A stretch of 49,287 nt of DNA from an uncultured Paenibacillus sp. (GTDB taxonomy: Bacteria; Bacillota; Bacilli; Paenibacillales; Paenibacillaceae), in the NCBI GenBank assembly GCA_927443375.1, contig CAKMKL010000229.1, forward strand, positions 1 to 49,287, read 5' to 3'. How positions within the stretch are numbered: position 1 is the first letter of the stretch; the number at the start of each line of letters is the position of its first letter. A program made the translations under genes and the position numbers. The notes beneath the pieces were generated by a model. It saw nothing but the letters and a program-made list of their open reading frames with translations. It was not told where the DNA came from and ran no database searches. Positions 34,676 to 42,710 of the stretch are shown here, piece by piece.

Positions 34676-34711
34676 AGGGAGGAGCCTGTTACCAGGGCTT
34701 CTCCCTTTTTT
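34676..34711 (+). terminator. intrinsic terminator after the mutarotase gene
   Basis: AGGGAG..AGCCTG, loop TTAC, CAGGGCT..CTCCCT, then six T. An isolated TATAAT (34643-34648) before it lacks a -35. Confidence 0.75.
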
Positions 34712-34740
34712 ATGGAAGCAAACTTGAATTTTCTGCCTTG

Positions 34741-34830
34741 CGGGTGGTGTACACCCGTTTCCTCTGTCCCGGGAGGGGGAAGAACCCCGACCTAAGACGG
34801 AGTTCGAAACCCTCCGTTAGGCGGTTTTGT
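34741..34830 (+). promoter_or_regulatory. structured leader with competing hairpins, possible attenuator of the RND pump
   Basis: Three helices: CGGGTG/CACCCG (34741-34757); GGGG/CCCC (34776-34779 with 34785-34788); and CCG-A-CCTAA-GA-CGGAG pairing with CTCCG-TTAGG-CGG (34787-34824), 13 bp with two small bulges, followed by TTTTGT, which looks like a terminator. The second helix and the base of the third share bases 34787-34788, so they compete. No coding frame is convincing here. It lies about 110 bases before the RND gene and matches no riboswitch class I recognise. Confidence 0.5.
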
Positions 34831-34938
34831 CATTCACCAAAAGACACTACACTAAAGCAAGAAAGCGGCAGTTCATACATAACGGATACAGACATAAGAA
34901 GCTACGCTAAAATACTGGGGTGGAAGGGGAATTAAACA

Positions 34939-37900
34939 ATGACGTGGTTAACAAAATGGTCATTCGGCAATAAGGGGGCTGTGGGTCTTCTGGTCGTAAT
35001 GGCGCTTGTAGTGGGAATGCTGAGTTATACTTCATTGCCGATGGAATTTATGCCGGAGGCGGATAATCCGCAGGTGACAGTTACCGTACTGGGCCCGGGA
35101 CAGGATGCCCATGCGATGGAAAGTAATGTTACGAAGCCGATTGAGGCGGCAACCTCGGCGGTGAAAGGCAAAACCGAGCAGATGTCTACTTCCGGTGACG
35201 GGTATGCCCAGGTGGACATTTATTTTGACGGGAAGACCAATATGAAGGAAGCGGCGCAGGAGGTTGAAAAAGCCGTCGGTGCCCTGCATTTTCCGGAGGG
35301 AGTCATGGATCCCTTCATCATTCAGCTGAACACTTCGATGATTCCTGTCAGCCAGGCTACCCTGTCTTTCGATGAGGGGCTCACTAAGGATAATCTGGCG
35401 ATCGCCGAGAACACGATCATTCCTGAGCTGCAGAAGATAGACGGGGTAGCCAGTGTAGCGCTCTACGGCAAAACCAGCCCGCAGGTCAATGTTAAGCTTG
35501 ATCCGCAGGCGATGGCAGCCAAAGGTGTATCCACCGCTCAGGTGCTGGGACTGCTCCAAGGCCGCAGCGTGTCGGCGTCCATCGGTGAGCAGACCATTGG
35601 CGGCCAGACGGGCAATGTGAACGTCGTGTCCTCGATTGACAGCATCGATACCCTGAAGAAGCTTCCCATAGCTGCCGGCGTGACCCTGCAGGATATTGCT
35701 GCCGTGGAAGCAAAAGTTGACCAGGAGAGCGTCAGCCGCTCAAACGGCAAGGATGTGCTGTTCGCCATAGTCACCAAGGAAGCGGGTGCCAATGCGGTTG
35801 ATGTGGGTGAGAAGGTACGTGATACTGCAGACAGTATTAATAAAAGTGTAAAAAATGCTGAGCTCTCCGTAATCTTCAGCACCTCTGATATGGTGGTCAC
35901 CTCGGTTAACAGTATGATGCGTGAGGTTCTGCTCGGCGCTTTGTTCGCAACGGTCGTCATATTGCTGTTCCTGCGCAATATCCGGGCTACGCTGATTACG
36001 GCTGTCTCGATTCCGCTGTCTCTGGCCGTGACGCTGTATCTGCTTAATGTTTCCGGGATTACTTTGAACATTGTTACACTGGGCGGGGTGGCCGTTGCGG
36101 TCGGACGACTGGTCGATGACAGTATAGTGGTAATCGAGAATATTTACCGGAGGCTGCAGAAGGAGCCCCTTTCGAAGGATCTGGTGATCAGTGCAACCCG
36201 GGAGGTAGCCAGAGCGATTACCAGTTCAACGCTTGCCACGGTTGCGGTCTTCCTGCCGATGGGACTGCTGCGCGGCGGCCTGCAGGCCTTCCTGCTGCCG
36301 TTTGCCTTAACGGTAACCTATTCCTTGCTCACTTCGCTGGTAGTTGCGCTGACCGTGGTGCCGCTTCTGAGCTCATGGCTGCTGCGCGGCTCGTCGATGA
36401 AGGAGCATGAGCCTGCCAAATGGTTCAGCCGTTTCCTGGAATGGAATCTTCACCGCAAGTGGATTACGCTGACGCTGGGTCTCGTACTGCTTGTTGGTTC
36501 GATTGCCGCCTATATCAATATGCCTAAGGGTGCGCTTAATGCTTCGGATGCCAGTATGGTAACCGTTCAGCTCGTCTATCCCAACGATGTTCCCGTAACG
36601 GAAGTGCTGGAGAAGGGCAAACAGCTGGAGCAGGAAATGATGGGCCAGCCGCAGGCAGAGACGGTTATCATGCAATCCGGGAACAGCGCGGATTCGGCCA
36701 GATGGGGCAGTGTAACCTCGGTGACCCAGGTGGATTATACCGTTATGATGAAGGAGGATGCTGATGCTCAGGCCTTCCTTGACCATATCCGCGGTCTGCA
36801 GGACAGCTATGCCGGGGCAACACTGACGGCGAATGAAGCCAGCATGATGGGCTCTACTTCAACGAGTGAATATGTGGATATCGTCGGCGATGATCTCGCC
36901 GTAATTAATAAGGTTGCGAAAGAGGCGGCGTCCAAAATAGAAAGTATCGAAGGCGTGGAGAAGGTCAGCAGCAATATGGAGGATACCAAACCGGTATTTG
37001 CCTTCAAGGTTGATCCCGAAGTAGCCAACGCCCAGGAAATCTCCATGCAGCTGAGCGCAATGCTTAACCCGGTTCCGCTGGGTCAGATGGAGCTTGATGG
37101 TTCTCCGGCGGCCGTATTGTTGGAGCCGGTATTGAAACCACAGTCGCAGGAGGATCTCCAAAAGATCACCATTATGACCTCCGGCGGTCCGAAGCAGCTC
37201 TCTGATGTAGCTTCTCTGGAAGTCACAGATCAGCCGGCCATGCTCTATCATAAGGACGGCAAGCCTTATGTGCGCATTACCGCAGAGGTTGATCCGAAGA
37301 AAGTGTCGGCAATCGGAGCCGATATCAAAAAGCAGACGGACAGCATTACGCTGCCGGAAGGGGTAAGCTTGTATGCCGGAGGCGCTTCAGCCGATCAGGC
37401 CGGAGACTTCAGCGATCTTGGAATGACCGCACTGATCTCCATCGGGCTGGTGTATCTGATTATGGTGCTGACCTTTAAGACACTGCGTGCACCGCTGGCT
37501 ATTATGTTCTCGCTGCCGCTTGCGGCCATCGGTGCCATCGTAGCGCTGATTATTTCGGGCGTTACTCCTGACTTCACCGCCTTGTTCGGTGCGCTGATGC
37601 TCATAGGGATCGTAGTCACGAATGCAGTGGTACTGATTGACCGGATTAAGCAAAATGAGGAGCATATGCCGATCCGTGCAGCCATTCTGGAAGCAACCGG
37701 CACACGGATGCGTCCGATTCTGATGACGGCCATTGCCACGATCTGCGCCATGCTGCCGCTCCTGTTCGGACAGTCCGAGCAGGGAAGCATCGTCTCACAG
37801 AGTCTGGCGATTGTAGTTATCGGCGGCTTAACCGCAGCAACCTTGCTCACGCTGCTGGTTGTACCAGCCATTTATGAGCTGCTCTATTTCCGCAAATCGG

Positions 37901-37944
37901 CCAAGGAACGCAAGCAGGCCGTCAAATCCGGAGCTGCCGCTTAG
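34939..37944 (+). CDS. RND efflux permease (SwrC/AcrB-type)
   Basis: 1001-residue proton-driven exporter of the HAE family. ATG follows AGGGGA. Residues 10-30 form the first helix; porter-domain repeats FMPEADNPQVTVTV..GPGQDA and the second-half counterpart follow; helices 2-6 (about 330-490) include GGVAVAVGRLVDDSIVVIENIYR, with the proton-relay aspartate pair (D397, D398 by count), and helices 8-12 lie in the last 170 residues (GALMLIGIVVTNAVVLIDRIKQ). The overall type matches SwrC of Bacillus subtilis (surfactin self-resistance and swarming). No periplasmic adaptor or outer-membrane channel gene is nearby, as expected in a Gram-positive. Preceded by the unusual leader. Confidence 0.92.
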   Translation: MTWLTKWSFGNKGAVGLLVVMALVVGMLSYTSLPMEFMPEADNPQVTVTVLGPGQDAHAMESNVTKPIEAATSAVKGKTEQMSTSGDGYAQVDIYFDGKTNMKEAAQEVEKAVGALHFPEGVMDPFIIQLNTSMIPVSQATLSFDEGLTKDNLAIAENTIIPELQKIDGVASVALYGKTSPQVNVKLDPQAMAAKGVSTAQVLGLLQGRSVSASIGEQTIGGQTGNVNVVSSIDSIDTLKKLPIAAGVTLQDIAAVEAKVDQESVSRSNGKDVLFAIVTKEAGANAVDVGEKVRDTADSINKSVKNAELSVIFSTSDMVVTSVNSMMREVLLGALFATVVILLFLRNIRATLITAVSIPLSLAVTLYLLNVSGITLNIVTLGGVAVAVGRLVDDSIVVIENIYRRLQKEPLSKDLVISATREVARAITSSTLATVAVFLPMGLLRGGLQAFLLPFALTVTYSLLTSLVVALTVVPLLSSWLLRGSSMKEHEPAKWFSRFLEWNLHRKWITLTLGLVLLVGSIAAYINMPKGALNASDASMVTVQLVYPNDVPVTEVLEKGKQLEQEMMGQPQAETVIMQSGNSADSARWGSVTSVTQVDYTVMMKEDADAQAFLDHIRGLQDSYAGATLTANEASMMGSTSTSEYVDIVGDDLAVINKVAKEAASKIESIEGVEKVSSNMEDTKPVFAFKVDPEVANAQEISMQLSAMLNPVPLGQMELDGSPAAVLLEPVLKPQSQEDLQKITIMTSGGPKQLSDVASLEVTDQPAMLYHKDGKPYVRITAEVDPKKVSAIGADIKKQTDSITLPEGVSLYAGGASADQAGDFSDLGMTALISIGLVYLIMVLTFKTLRAPLAIMFSLPLAAIGAIVALIISGVTPDFTALFGALMLIGIVVTNAVVLIDRIKQNEEHMPIRAAILEATGTRMRPILMTAIATICAMLPLLFGQSEQGSIVSQSLAIVVIGGLTAATLLTLLVVPAIYELLYFRKSAKERKQAVKSGAAA

Positions 37945-37992
37945 GCAAGACCTGAGAGGTAACTCTGAATATCGCAGTATTGGTAAATAATA

Positions 37993-38030
37993 AGAGCAGT
38001 GCGGGATCTCCGCACTGCTCTTCGTTGTTT
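37993..38030 (+). terminator. intrinsic terminator after the RND gene
   Basis: AGAGCAGTGCGG, loop GATCT, CCGCACTGCTCT, then a T-rich tail (TCGTTGTTTT). The perfect stem may also stop the convergent exporter operon. Confidence 0.85.
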
Positions 38031-38093
38031 TCTTGCTTTATTATTCCTGTACAAGTTTCGTTTTGTTCTGTTCAATTTATTGCCACGGGCCGT

Positions 38094-38891
38094 CTAGTTT
38101 CCTGTACTCTCATAACGGGAAAGTCCGAAACGGAAGATGCCATACGCAGCCGCTGCGCTGCCCAGCGCCGCGACAGGAGCGAGCATCCACCAGCCGGACC
38201 CTTCGCTTTTGCCGAAAATATAGGTTGCCGGGTAGAAGCTGATGAAGGCATAAGGGAGCACAGTCGAGACGAACACGCGAATGGCCTGCGGGAACAGCGT
38301 GAGCGGATATTTGGCCAGATCAGCCAGATTATGTACCATCAGCGGAAAAGCATTGCCGGCGTTTTTGATCCAGAAGGCAGCAGAATTGGCTGCCAGATTG
38401 ATCGACACCCGGATAATCACCGCGGTCAGGAGGAGCAGGAGAATGATTGCGATTTTGCCCAGGGTCCAGTGGATATGCCCGTGAACCATCGATTGCCAGA
38501 TGATCACACCCCCGATGAGCAGATTGCCCAGGCCATTGATTCCGATGCCTGTACAGAAGACCTGCAGCACTACAGGTACCGGCCGCAGCAGATAGCGGTC
38601 CAGCTCGCCCATATTTACCAGTCTGCCCATCCGCCAGGTGCCTTCAAAAAATAACGAGCCCACGCCCTCGGTCACAAAAATCATCGCATACATAAACGTC
38701 ACTTCCCAGAACTGCCAGCCGTTGATGTCGGGAATCCGGTCATAGATCACCCACAGGAAGACAAAACCCAGCACCTGTGTTAGCGCTGCGGAGCACATTA
38801 AAATGTAGAAATCCTTGTTATATTCGAGAATGGCTTTGAGCTGCTGCACGTACAGCCTTCTGTACAGATAGAACATTCGTGACACCCGCAC
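38094..38891 (-). CDS. ABC-2 family exporter permease (DUF990-like), second subunit
   Basis: 265 residues starting with GTG 38891 behind AAAGGAGTG; about six membrane helices. The family segment FFEGTWRMGRLVNMGELDRYLLRPVPVVLQVF (a cytoplasmic coupling segment with 'G..D..LLRP') is characteristic of PF06182-type permeases, which occur as ATPase plus two permeases. Last of the minus-strand operon 40753-38094; 20 bases separate it from its partner permease. Substrate unknown. Confidence 0.88.
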   Translation of the reverse strand: MRVSRMFYLYRRLYVQQLKAILEYNKDFYILMCSAALTQVLGFVFLWVIYDRIPDINGWQFWEVTFMYAMIFVTEGVGSLFFEGTWRMGRLVNMGELDRYLLRPVPVVLQVFCTGIGINGLGNLLIGGVIIWQSMVHGHIHWTLGKIAIILLLLLTAVIIRVSINLAANSAAFWIKNAGNAFPLMVHNLADLAKYPLTLFPQAIRVFVSTVLPYAFISFYPATYIFGKSEGSGWWMLAPVAALGSAAAAYGIFRFGLSRYESTGN

Positions 38892-38911
38892 CGGTCTTCA
38901 CTCCTTTTGTC

Positions 38912-39718
38912 TTAGCCTCCATGAATCGTCACCTGGCGGACCGCCCAGTTCCACATGCCTTTGCCGGCGATCCAGAGCGCAATCCCCCAGAAGGCTTGCA
39001 GCGCGATCAGCTTCAGGCTTTCCATAGTGCCGGTCTGCTGCAGAAAAATCATGGTCGGCGTGTGAATGATACTCTGAAACGGCAGCCATAACGCCAGCCG
39101 CTCCAGCCAGTCCGGAAAAAAGGCCAGCGGCACAAGCGCCCCGGACAACAGGTTAGTGACAGCAATCCGGGTCCAGACAATGCCCATCGAGCCGGTAGAC
39201 CAGAAGCACAGCAGTGCCGCCAGATACACCACGCCGAATTTCACCAGAATCGCCCCAAGCAGGCTTAAGGCGAATAACACATATACGAGCAGCGAATGCG
39301 GAAGGGTGATCCCGGACAGAAAGGAGGCAAAAAGGATCAGCAGGATGGCGCTCATTCCGCCTTCGAGCAGGCTGGCACCGAGGGTCTCTGAGAAGCGGGC
39401 GGTCTGGAAATCAATCGGCTTCAGCAAATCTACGGCAACGCTTCCGTCAAGGATTTTACCGGAGATGGACGTTTCGGAGTACCAGGAGAGTACGGAATTG
39501 GCCAAAAAGGTGACCAGCAGATAGGATTTCATCTGATCCCAGCTGTAGCCTCCGACCTCTGCCCGGCCGCTGTAAATCCCCTGCCATAAAAAGTAGATCG
39601 CCAGCAGATTCACGGCATTCGCCAAAAAGTTGATCACGTAAGAGGTCCGGTAGGCCAGCACATTTTGCAGGGAGCAGTTGGCAATGCTCCTGTATTTCTT
39701 TATTTGGATGGAAGACAT
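38912..39718 (-). CDS. ABC-2 family exporter permease (DUF990-like), first subunit
   Basis: 268 residues, six predicted helices. Shares with its partner the coupling pattern ISGKILDGSVAVDLLKPIDFQ ('G.....DLLKP'), showing that the two are paralogues. GGAGGT lies 12 bases before ATG 39718, a rather long spacing; no alternative start is in frame nearby. It follows the ATPase gene by 18 bases. Confidence 0.88.
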   Translation of the reverse strand: MSSIQIKKYRSIANCSLQNVLAYRTSYVINFLANAVNLLAIYFLWQGIYSGRAEVGGYSWDQMKSYLLVTFLANSVLSWYSETSISGKILDGSVAVDLLKPIDFQTARFSETLGASLLEGGMSAILLILFASFLSGITLPHSLLVYVLFALSLLGAILVKFGVVYLAALLCFWSTGSMGIVWTRIAVTNLLSGALVPLAFFPDWLERLALWLPFQSIIHTPTMIFLQQTGTMESLKLIALQAFWGIALWIAGKGMWNWAVRQVTIHGG

Positions 39719-39736
39719 GACTATGGCAATACCTCC

Positions 39737-40753
39737 TTATTGACCGCTTTGATTCAGGTCCAGATTTCCGTCATAGACGGCTTTAATCACCTGCTCGATG
39801 TTTGCATCCTCCATCCGGAAGTCAATGACCTCCCCATGGCGCATTACCCGGCTGACCACATCGCTGGCGGTATATTCATACCGGTCAAAAGAGACAGAGA
39901 ACTCCTGTTCACTTTGCAGCTCCAGCTTCATTCCTTCAGTCTCCGCCAGCTGTTCGAAAAGCTCCGGCATTGGGGAGCCCACCTGAAAGAAAATCACCCG
40001 GCTTTTGGCAAAACGCGATTTCACCTCACTCAGACTGCCGTCATATATGATCGAGCCGTGGTCAATGATAATCAGCCGTTTGCACAGGTCTTCAATGTCC
40101 CCTAGATCATGGGTGGTCAACATGACGGTCGTCTGCTGTTCCTGATTGATTTTTTTGATGAATTCGCGGATCTTCTGCTTCACGGAGACATCGAGGCCAA
40201 TTGTCGGTTCATCCAGATAGACAATGGGCGGGTTATGTAAAAGGGCGGCGGCCAGGTCCGCACGCATACGCTGACCTAGGGAGAGCTTGCGGGCAGATAG
40301 ATGGATAAATTCACTCATACCCAGCAGTTCAATAAACTGGTCGAGATTCGCCCGGTACACCGGTTCGGGGATCTGGTAAATATCCTTCAGCAGCGAAAAA
40401 GACTCCACAATCGGGATATCCCACCACAGCTGGGTGCGCTGTCCGAAAACGGCACCGATCTGGGCGGCGTTCTCCATTCTTTTTTTATACGGATTGATAC
40501 CGTTTACAGAAATACTGCCCGCAGAGGGCATCAGTATTCCGCTCAGCATCTTGATCGTGGTGGACTTGCCGGCACCATTCGGCCCCACGTAGGCGACAGT
40601 TTCACCGGCTTCAATGCTCAGATCCAGCGGCTGCACCGCGACCTTGGTAATGTTCCTCGGCACAAGCAGATGCTTGAGCGCACCCTTTAGGCCCGGTTCC
40701 TTCACCGCCTGCTGAAAGGACTTCGACAGTCCTCTGGCTTCAATAATACTCAA
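39737..40753 (-). CDS. ABC exporter ATP-binding protein
   Basis: 338 residues from TTG 40753, 7 bases after GGAGG. N-terminal part has the insert KEPGLKGALKHLLVPRNITKVAV seen in ATPases of the PF06182 exporter group; Walker A GPNGAGKSTT, Q-loop-like VFGQRTQLWWDIP, signature LSLGQRMRADLAAAL, Walker B PIVYLDEPTIGLD and switch TTHDLGDIEDL are intact. The QRTQLWWD segment is a hallmark of this subgroup. It heads a three-gene minus-strand operon with two permeases. The promoter region carries two inverted repeats (40813-40851). Confidence 0.92.
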   Translation of the reverse strand: MSIIEARGLSKSFQQAVKEPGLKGALKHLLVPRNITKVAVQPLDLSIEAGETVAYVGPNGAGKSTTIKMLSGILMPSAGSISVNGINPYKKRMENAAQIGAVFGQRTQLWWDIPIVESFSLLKDIYQIPEPVYRANLDQFIELLGMSEFIHLSARKLSLGQRMRADLAAALLHNPPIVYLDEPTIGLDVSVKQKIREFIKKINQEQQTTVMLTTHDLGDIEDLCKRLIIIDHGSIIYDGSLSEVKSRFAKSRVIFFQVGSPMPELFEQLAETEGMKLELQSEQEFSVSFDRYEYTASDVVSRVMRHGEVIDFRMEDANIEQVIKAVYDGNLDLNQSGQ

Positions 40754-40805
40754 GGATAATCCTCCTTCATCCTGGATTTGGATCTCTCAAAAAACATGTC
40801 CACTT

Positions 40806-40851
40806 AATATAGCATTAGGCTAATGTCGAAAACTATCAGATTAAATCGACA
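40806..40851 (-). promoter_or_regulatory. candidate operators and -10 of the second ABC exporter
   Basis: On the minus strand a -10-like TATATT (40806-40811) is preceded directly by the perfect repeat CATTAG-G-CTAATG (40813-40825, plus-strand reading); further up TGTCGA (40824-40829) and TCGACA (40846-40851) form a second symmetry with 22 bases between starts. No good -35 is seen. Confidence 0.4.
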
Positions 40852-40887
40852 ACTGAAAAATAATAGTGGACCCTGACGGATGCTGCG

Positions 40888-40933
40888 AAAAAAAACGGCT
40901 CTCCAGCGGTCTTAATGCAGACCGGGATAGCCG
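40888..40933 (-). terminator. intrinsic terminator of the small membrane protein pair
   Basis: On the minus strand CGGCT...GGTCT, loop, AGACC...AGCCG and then eight T. It lies 33 bases after the 57-residue gene and shields the exporter operon. Confidence 0.88.
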
Positions 40934-40965
40934 CTGAGTGTATGGGAGATACGCAATAGTTCGGT

Positions 40966-41139
40966 CTAGCGCTGCTTTTTTTGCATGAAGTACTTGTAGC
41001 TCAAGGACAAGATGATAAAAAGACTTAAATACAAGGCGGGGCGGTTCAATCTGTGCTCTGTGACAGCTATATAGATGAGCTGAATGATCTGAAGAGCTAA
41101 CAACAAGCCTAGAATTTTATCGTATAACGGGATTTTCAT
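40966..41139 (-). CDS. 57-residue membrane protein of unknown function
   Basis: A small gene not easily found by length filters. ATG 41139 follows AGGAGA at 7 bases and encodes 57 residues, beginning MKIPLYDKILGLLLALQIIQ and ending YKYFMQKKQR. Two hydrophobic helices (about 8-26 and 36-50) are joined by a short polar loop, with a basic C-terminus, so both ends are likely cytoplasmic. It lies 43 bases after the 139-residue membrane protein gene and directly before a terminator, which makes a two-gene transcript. I do not recognise a family. Confidence 0.7.
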   Translation of the reverse strand: MKIPLYDKILGLLLALQIIQLIYIAVTEHRLNRPALYLSLFIILSLSYKYFMQKKQR

Positions 41140-41182
41140 CGTATAATCTCCTGTTAAAAGTTCTTATTTTGGAGAGCTGAAG

Positions 41183-41602
41183 CTACTTTTTATGAAGGTA
41201 ATAATAAGTAGCGAAAAACCCGCCAATGCCTAGTACAATAAATATTCCACTCATTATGTGATCTCCTGCAGTATTGTTTTCGGAGACAATTCCTCCGGGG
41301 ATCATCACATCGATTAAAATCATTAAAGAAAAAATCAAAGCGTAGATAAATACGCAGTAGAAAATTTTGTTTTTGGTTGTCGAATAAATATACAGTCCGC
41401 CTATAAAAATAAAGAAATTGACTGCAAACCATTGCGGGTTCAGTATTTCGGACTTCCCCATAAGGGTAAGAACTAAAATTAGGATGCCCCAAAAAACATC
41501 CATTTTGATAATGAAAGGGATCATCCTCTCTAGTTTATGCTTCAACTTGAATTCCCGCCGCCTTTCTTCATATAAAATATGAATAGAAGAGACATGCTCC
41601 AT
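41183..41602 (-). CDS. 139-residue membrane protein of unknown function
   Basis: Starts at ATG 41602 behind AAGGCG. A cytoplasmic, strongly charged N-terminus (EERRREFKLKHKLERM) is followed by four hydrophobic helices (about 34-48, 58-73, 80-99, 117-136) and HKK at the end. The composition is AT-rich relative to the neighbouring operons. It forms a transcript with the 57-residue membrane gene and is divergent from the LuxR-type regulator, with 174 bases between their starts. No family recognised; charged N-terminus plus four helices is seen in DUF-type membrane proteins near regulators in Firmicutes. Confidence 0.7.
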   Translation of the reverse strand: MEHVSSIHILYEERRREFKLKHKLERMIPFIIKMDVFWGILILVLTLMGKSEILNPQWFAVNFFIFIGGLYIYSTTKNKIFYCVFIYALIFSLMILIDVMIPGGIVSENNTAGDHIMSGIFIVLGIGGFFATYYYLHKK

Positions 41603-41776
41603 TTTACGCCTTAAGCATAACCGTTCTGAAAGGTTTCATAAATATCTCTCTCTATATATTTACTATTAATTCCAAGTGTGTTATCTTGTATTGTTATTAA
41701 TATCTTTACATGTATGGTTAGGAATTAATGTGAAGTAATGTCATTGATGATGATATTAATTCAGGAGGCGTACTTT

Positions 41777-42583
41777 TTGACAACAACTATTCCTAGAACA
41801 AAAATGTGGTGCTCACCGAGTGATCTGCTAACGGCTGAGGTGGAGCTTTTTCGTAGAGACCTCTATGTATCAGCTTCTGATCCACAGGCTGCTCTGAGCA
41901 GTAATGAGGTGGAAGGCCGAAAGGCTATTTACAGCGAAGCAATGATTCAGTCCATTCGGGCGGAGATGAAGAAAATCAGCGAATACATCCCCATCCCCTA
42001 TATTGTGTTTCTGGCGAACGCAGAAGGTTGGGTGCTTGATCTAATATGTTCTTCGGAGAAGCTGGAATCAGAGATGCAGCAAGCTGGACTATGCCCGGGC
42101 GTGAATCTCGGAAAGTCTGTTTCCGGCCTGAACGCAGTCTCACTCTCCATGGAAATGAACTGTATGGGTATAGTCAGGGGGGAAGAGCATACCGATCCAG
42201 CCTTTGAAAAATGGAATTGTGTCTGCGCGCCTTTATTCGTGGATGGCAGCATACAGGGCTATGTGGATATCTCCTTTGGCGTGGAGCAGCAGATCGAGTT
42301 TGCCATCCCGTTCGTACAGCAGTTAACGGAGAATGTTACGGATAAATGGATGAACCAAAATATAGACTTGCAGAAATACAGATTGGATATGAGTTTTGGC
42401 GAATACAAGCTGACTGCGAGGGAGAAAGACGTTGCTTCGCTGTGGCTGTCGGAAAAAAGCGCGCTGCATATCTCTAGTGAACTCGGTATTAGCGAGGGTT
42501 CTGTACGCAATGTGGTTAAGAGTATTTATTTCAAAATGAATGTAAATGACCGCTGGCAATTTATCAAAAAACTTATACATTAA
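41777..42583 (+). CDS. GAF-like sensor / LuxR-type HTH transcription regulator
   Basis: 268 residues from TTG 41777, 8 bases after AGGAGG (an ATG at 41738 has no such site). Residues 65-185 resemble the GAF sensor of AcoR/DhaR-type activators: IVFLANAEGWVLDLI, PGVNLGKSVSGLNAVSLSMEM, GEEHTDPAFEKWNCVCAPLF and DGSIQGYVDISFG. The C-terminal part is a LuxR/GerE helix-turn-helix (LTAREKDVASLWLSEKSALHISSELGISEGSVRNVVKSIYFKM in outline, about 212-255). No AAA+ or receiver domain is present. It probably senses a small molecule. Divergent from two membrane proteins, which are its likely targets. Confidence 0.8.
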   Translation: MTTTIPRTKMWCSPSDLLTAEVELFRRDLYVSASDPQAALSSNEVEGRKAIYSEAMIQSIRAEMKKISEYIPIPYIVFLANAEGWVLDLICSSEKLESEMQQAGLCPGVNLGKSVSGLNAVSLSMEMNCMGIVRGEEHTDPAFEKWNCVCAPLFVDGSIQGYVDISFGVEQQIEFAIPFVQQLTENVTDKWMNQNIDLQKYRLDMSFGEYKLTAREKDVASLWLSEKSALHISSELGISEGSVRNVVKSIYFKMNVNDRWQFIKKLIH

Positions 42584-42637
42584 TGAATGGTTAGGGTTAA
42601 GGGAAAGAGCTTCCGCTCGAAATCATATATAGATTGC

Positions 42638-42690
42638 AAAAAGCGGCTATCCGCGAAGTCTATTAGGACTTCAGGATTAGCCGCTTCTTT
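42638..42690. terminator. bidirectional intrinsic terminator between the LuxR gene and gcvPB
   Basis: AAGCGGCTA-TCC pairs with GGA-TTAGCCGCTT, with inner GAAGTC/GACTTC. T-rich on the plus side (CTTCTTTG) and T5 on the minus side. Confidence 0.88.
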
Positions 42691-42710
42691 GTGTATGGCT
42701 TATTTATTAA

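Noticed and set aside
34796-34824. TTCGAAAC loop suggesting a tRNA T-arm
   Set aside because: The stem geometry does not fit (9-base loop) and no acceptor, D or anticodon arm can be built around it.
34738-34935. 65-codon frame immediately before the RND gene
   Set aside because: It starts with TTG without a ribosome binding site, has an odd Arg/Pro/Ser-rich composition and runs straight through the structured leader; the RNA structure explains the sequence better.
37980-38654. 224-codon plus-strand frame over the exporter permease
   Set aside because: Shadow of the minus-strand permease gene, and it starts inside the RND terminator.
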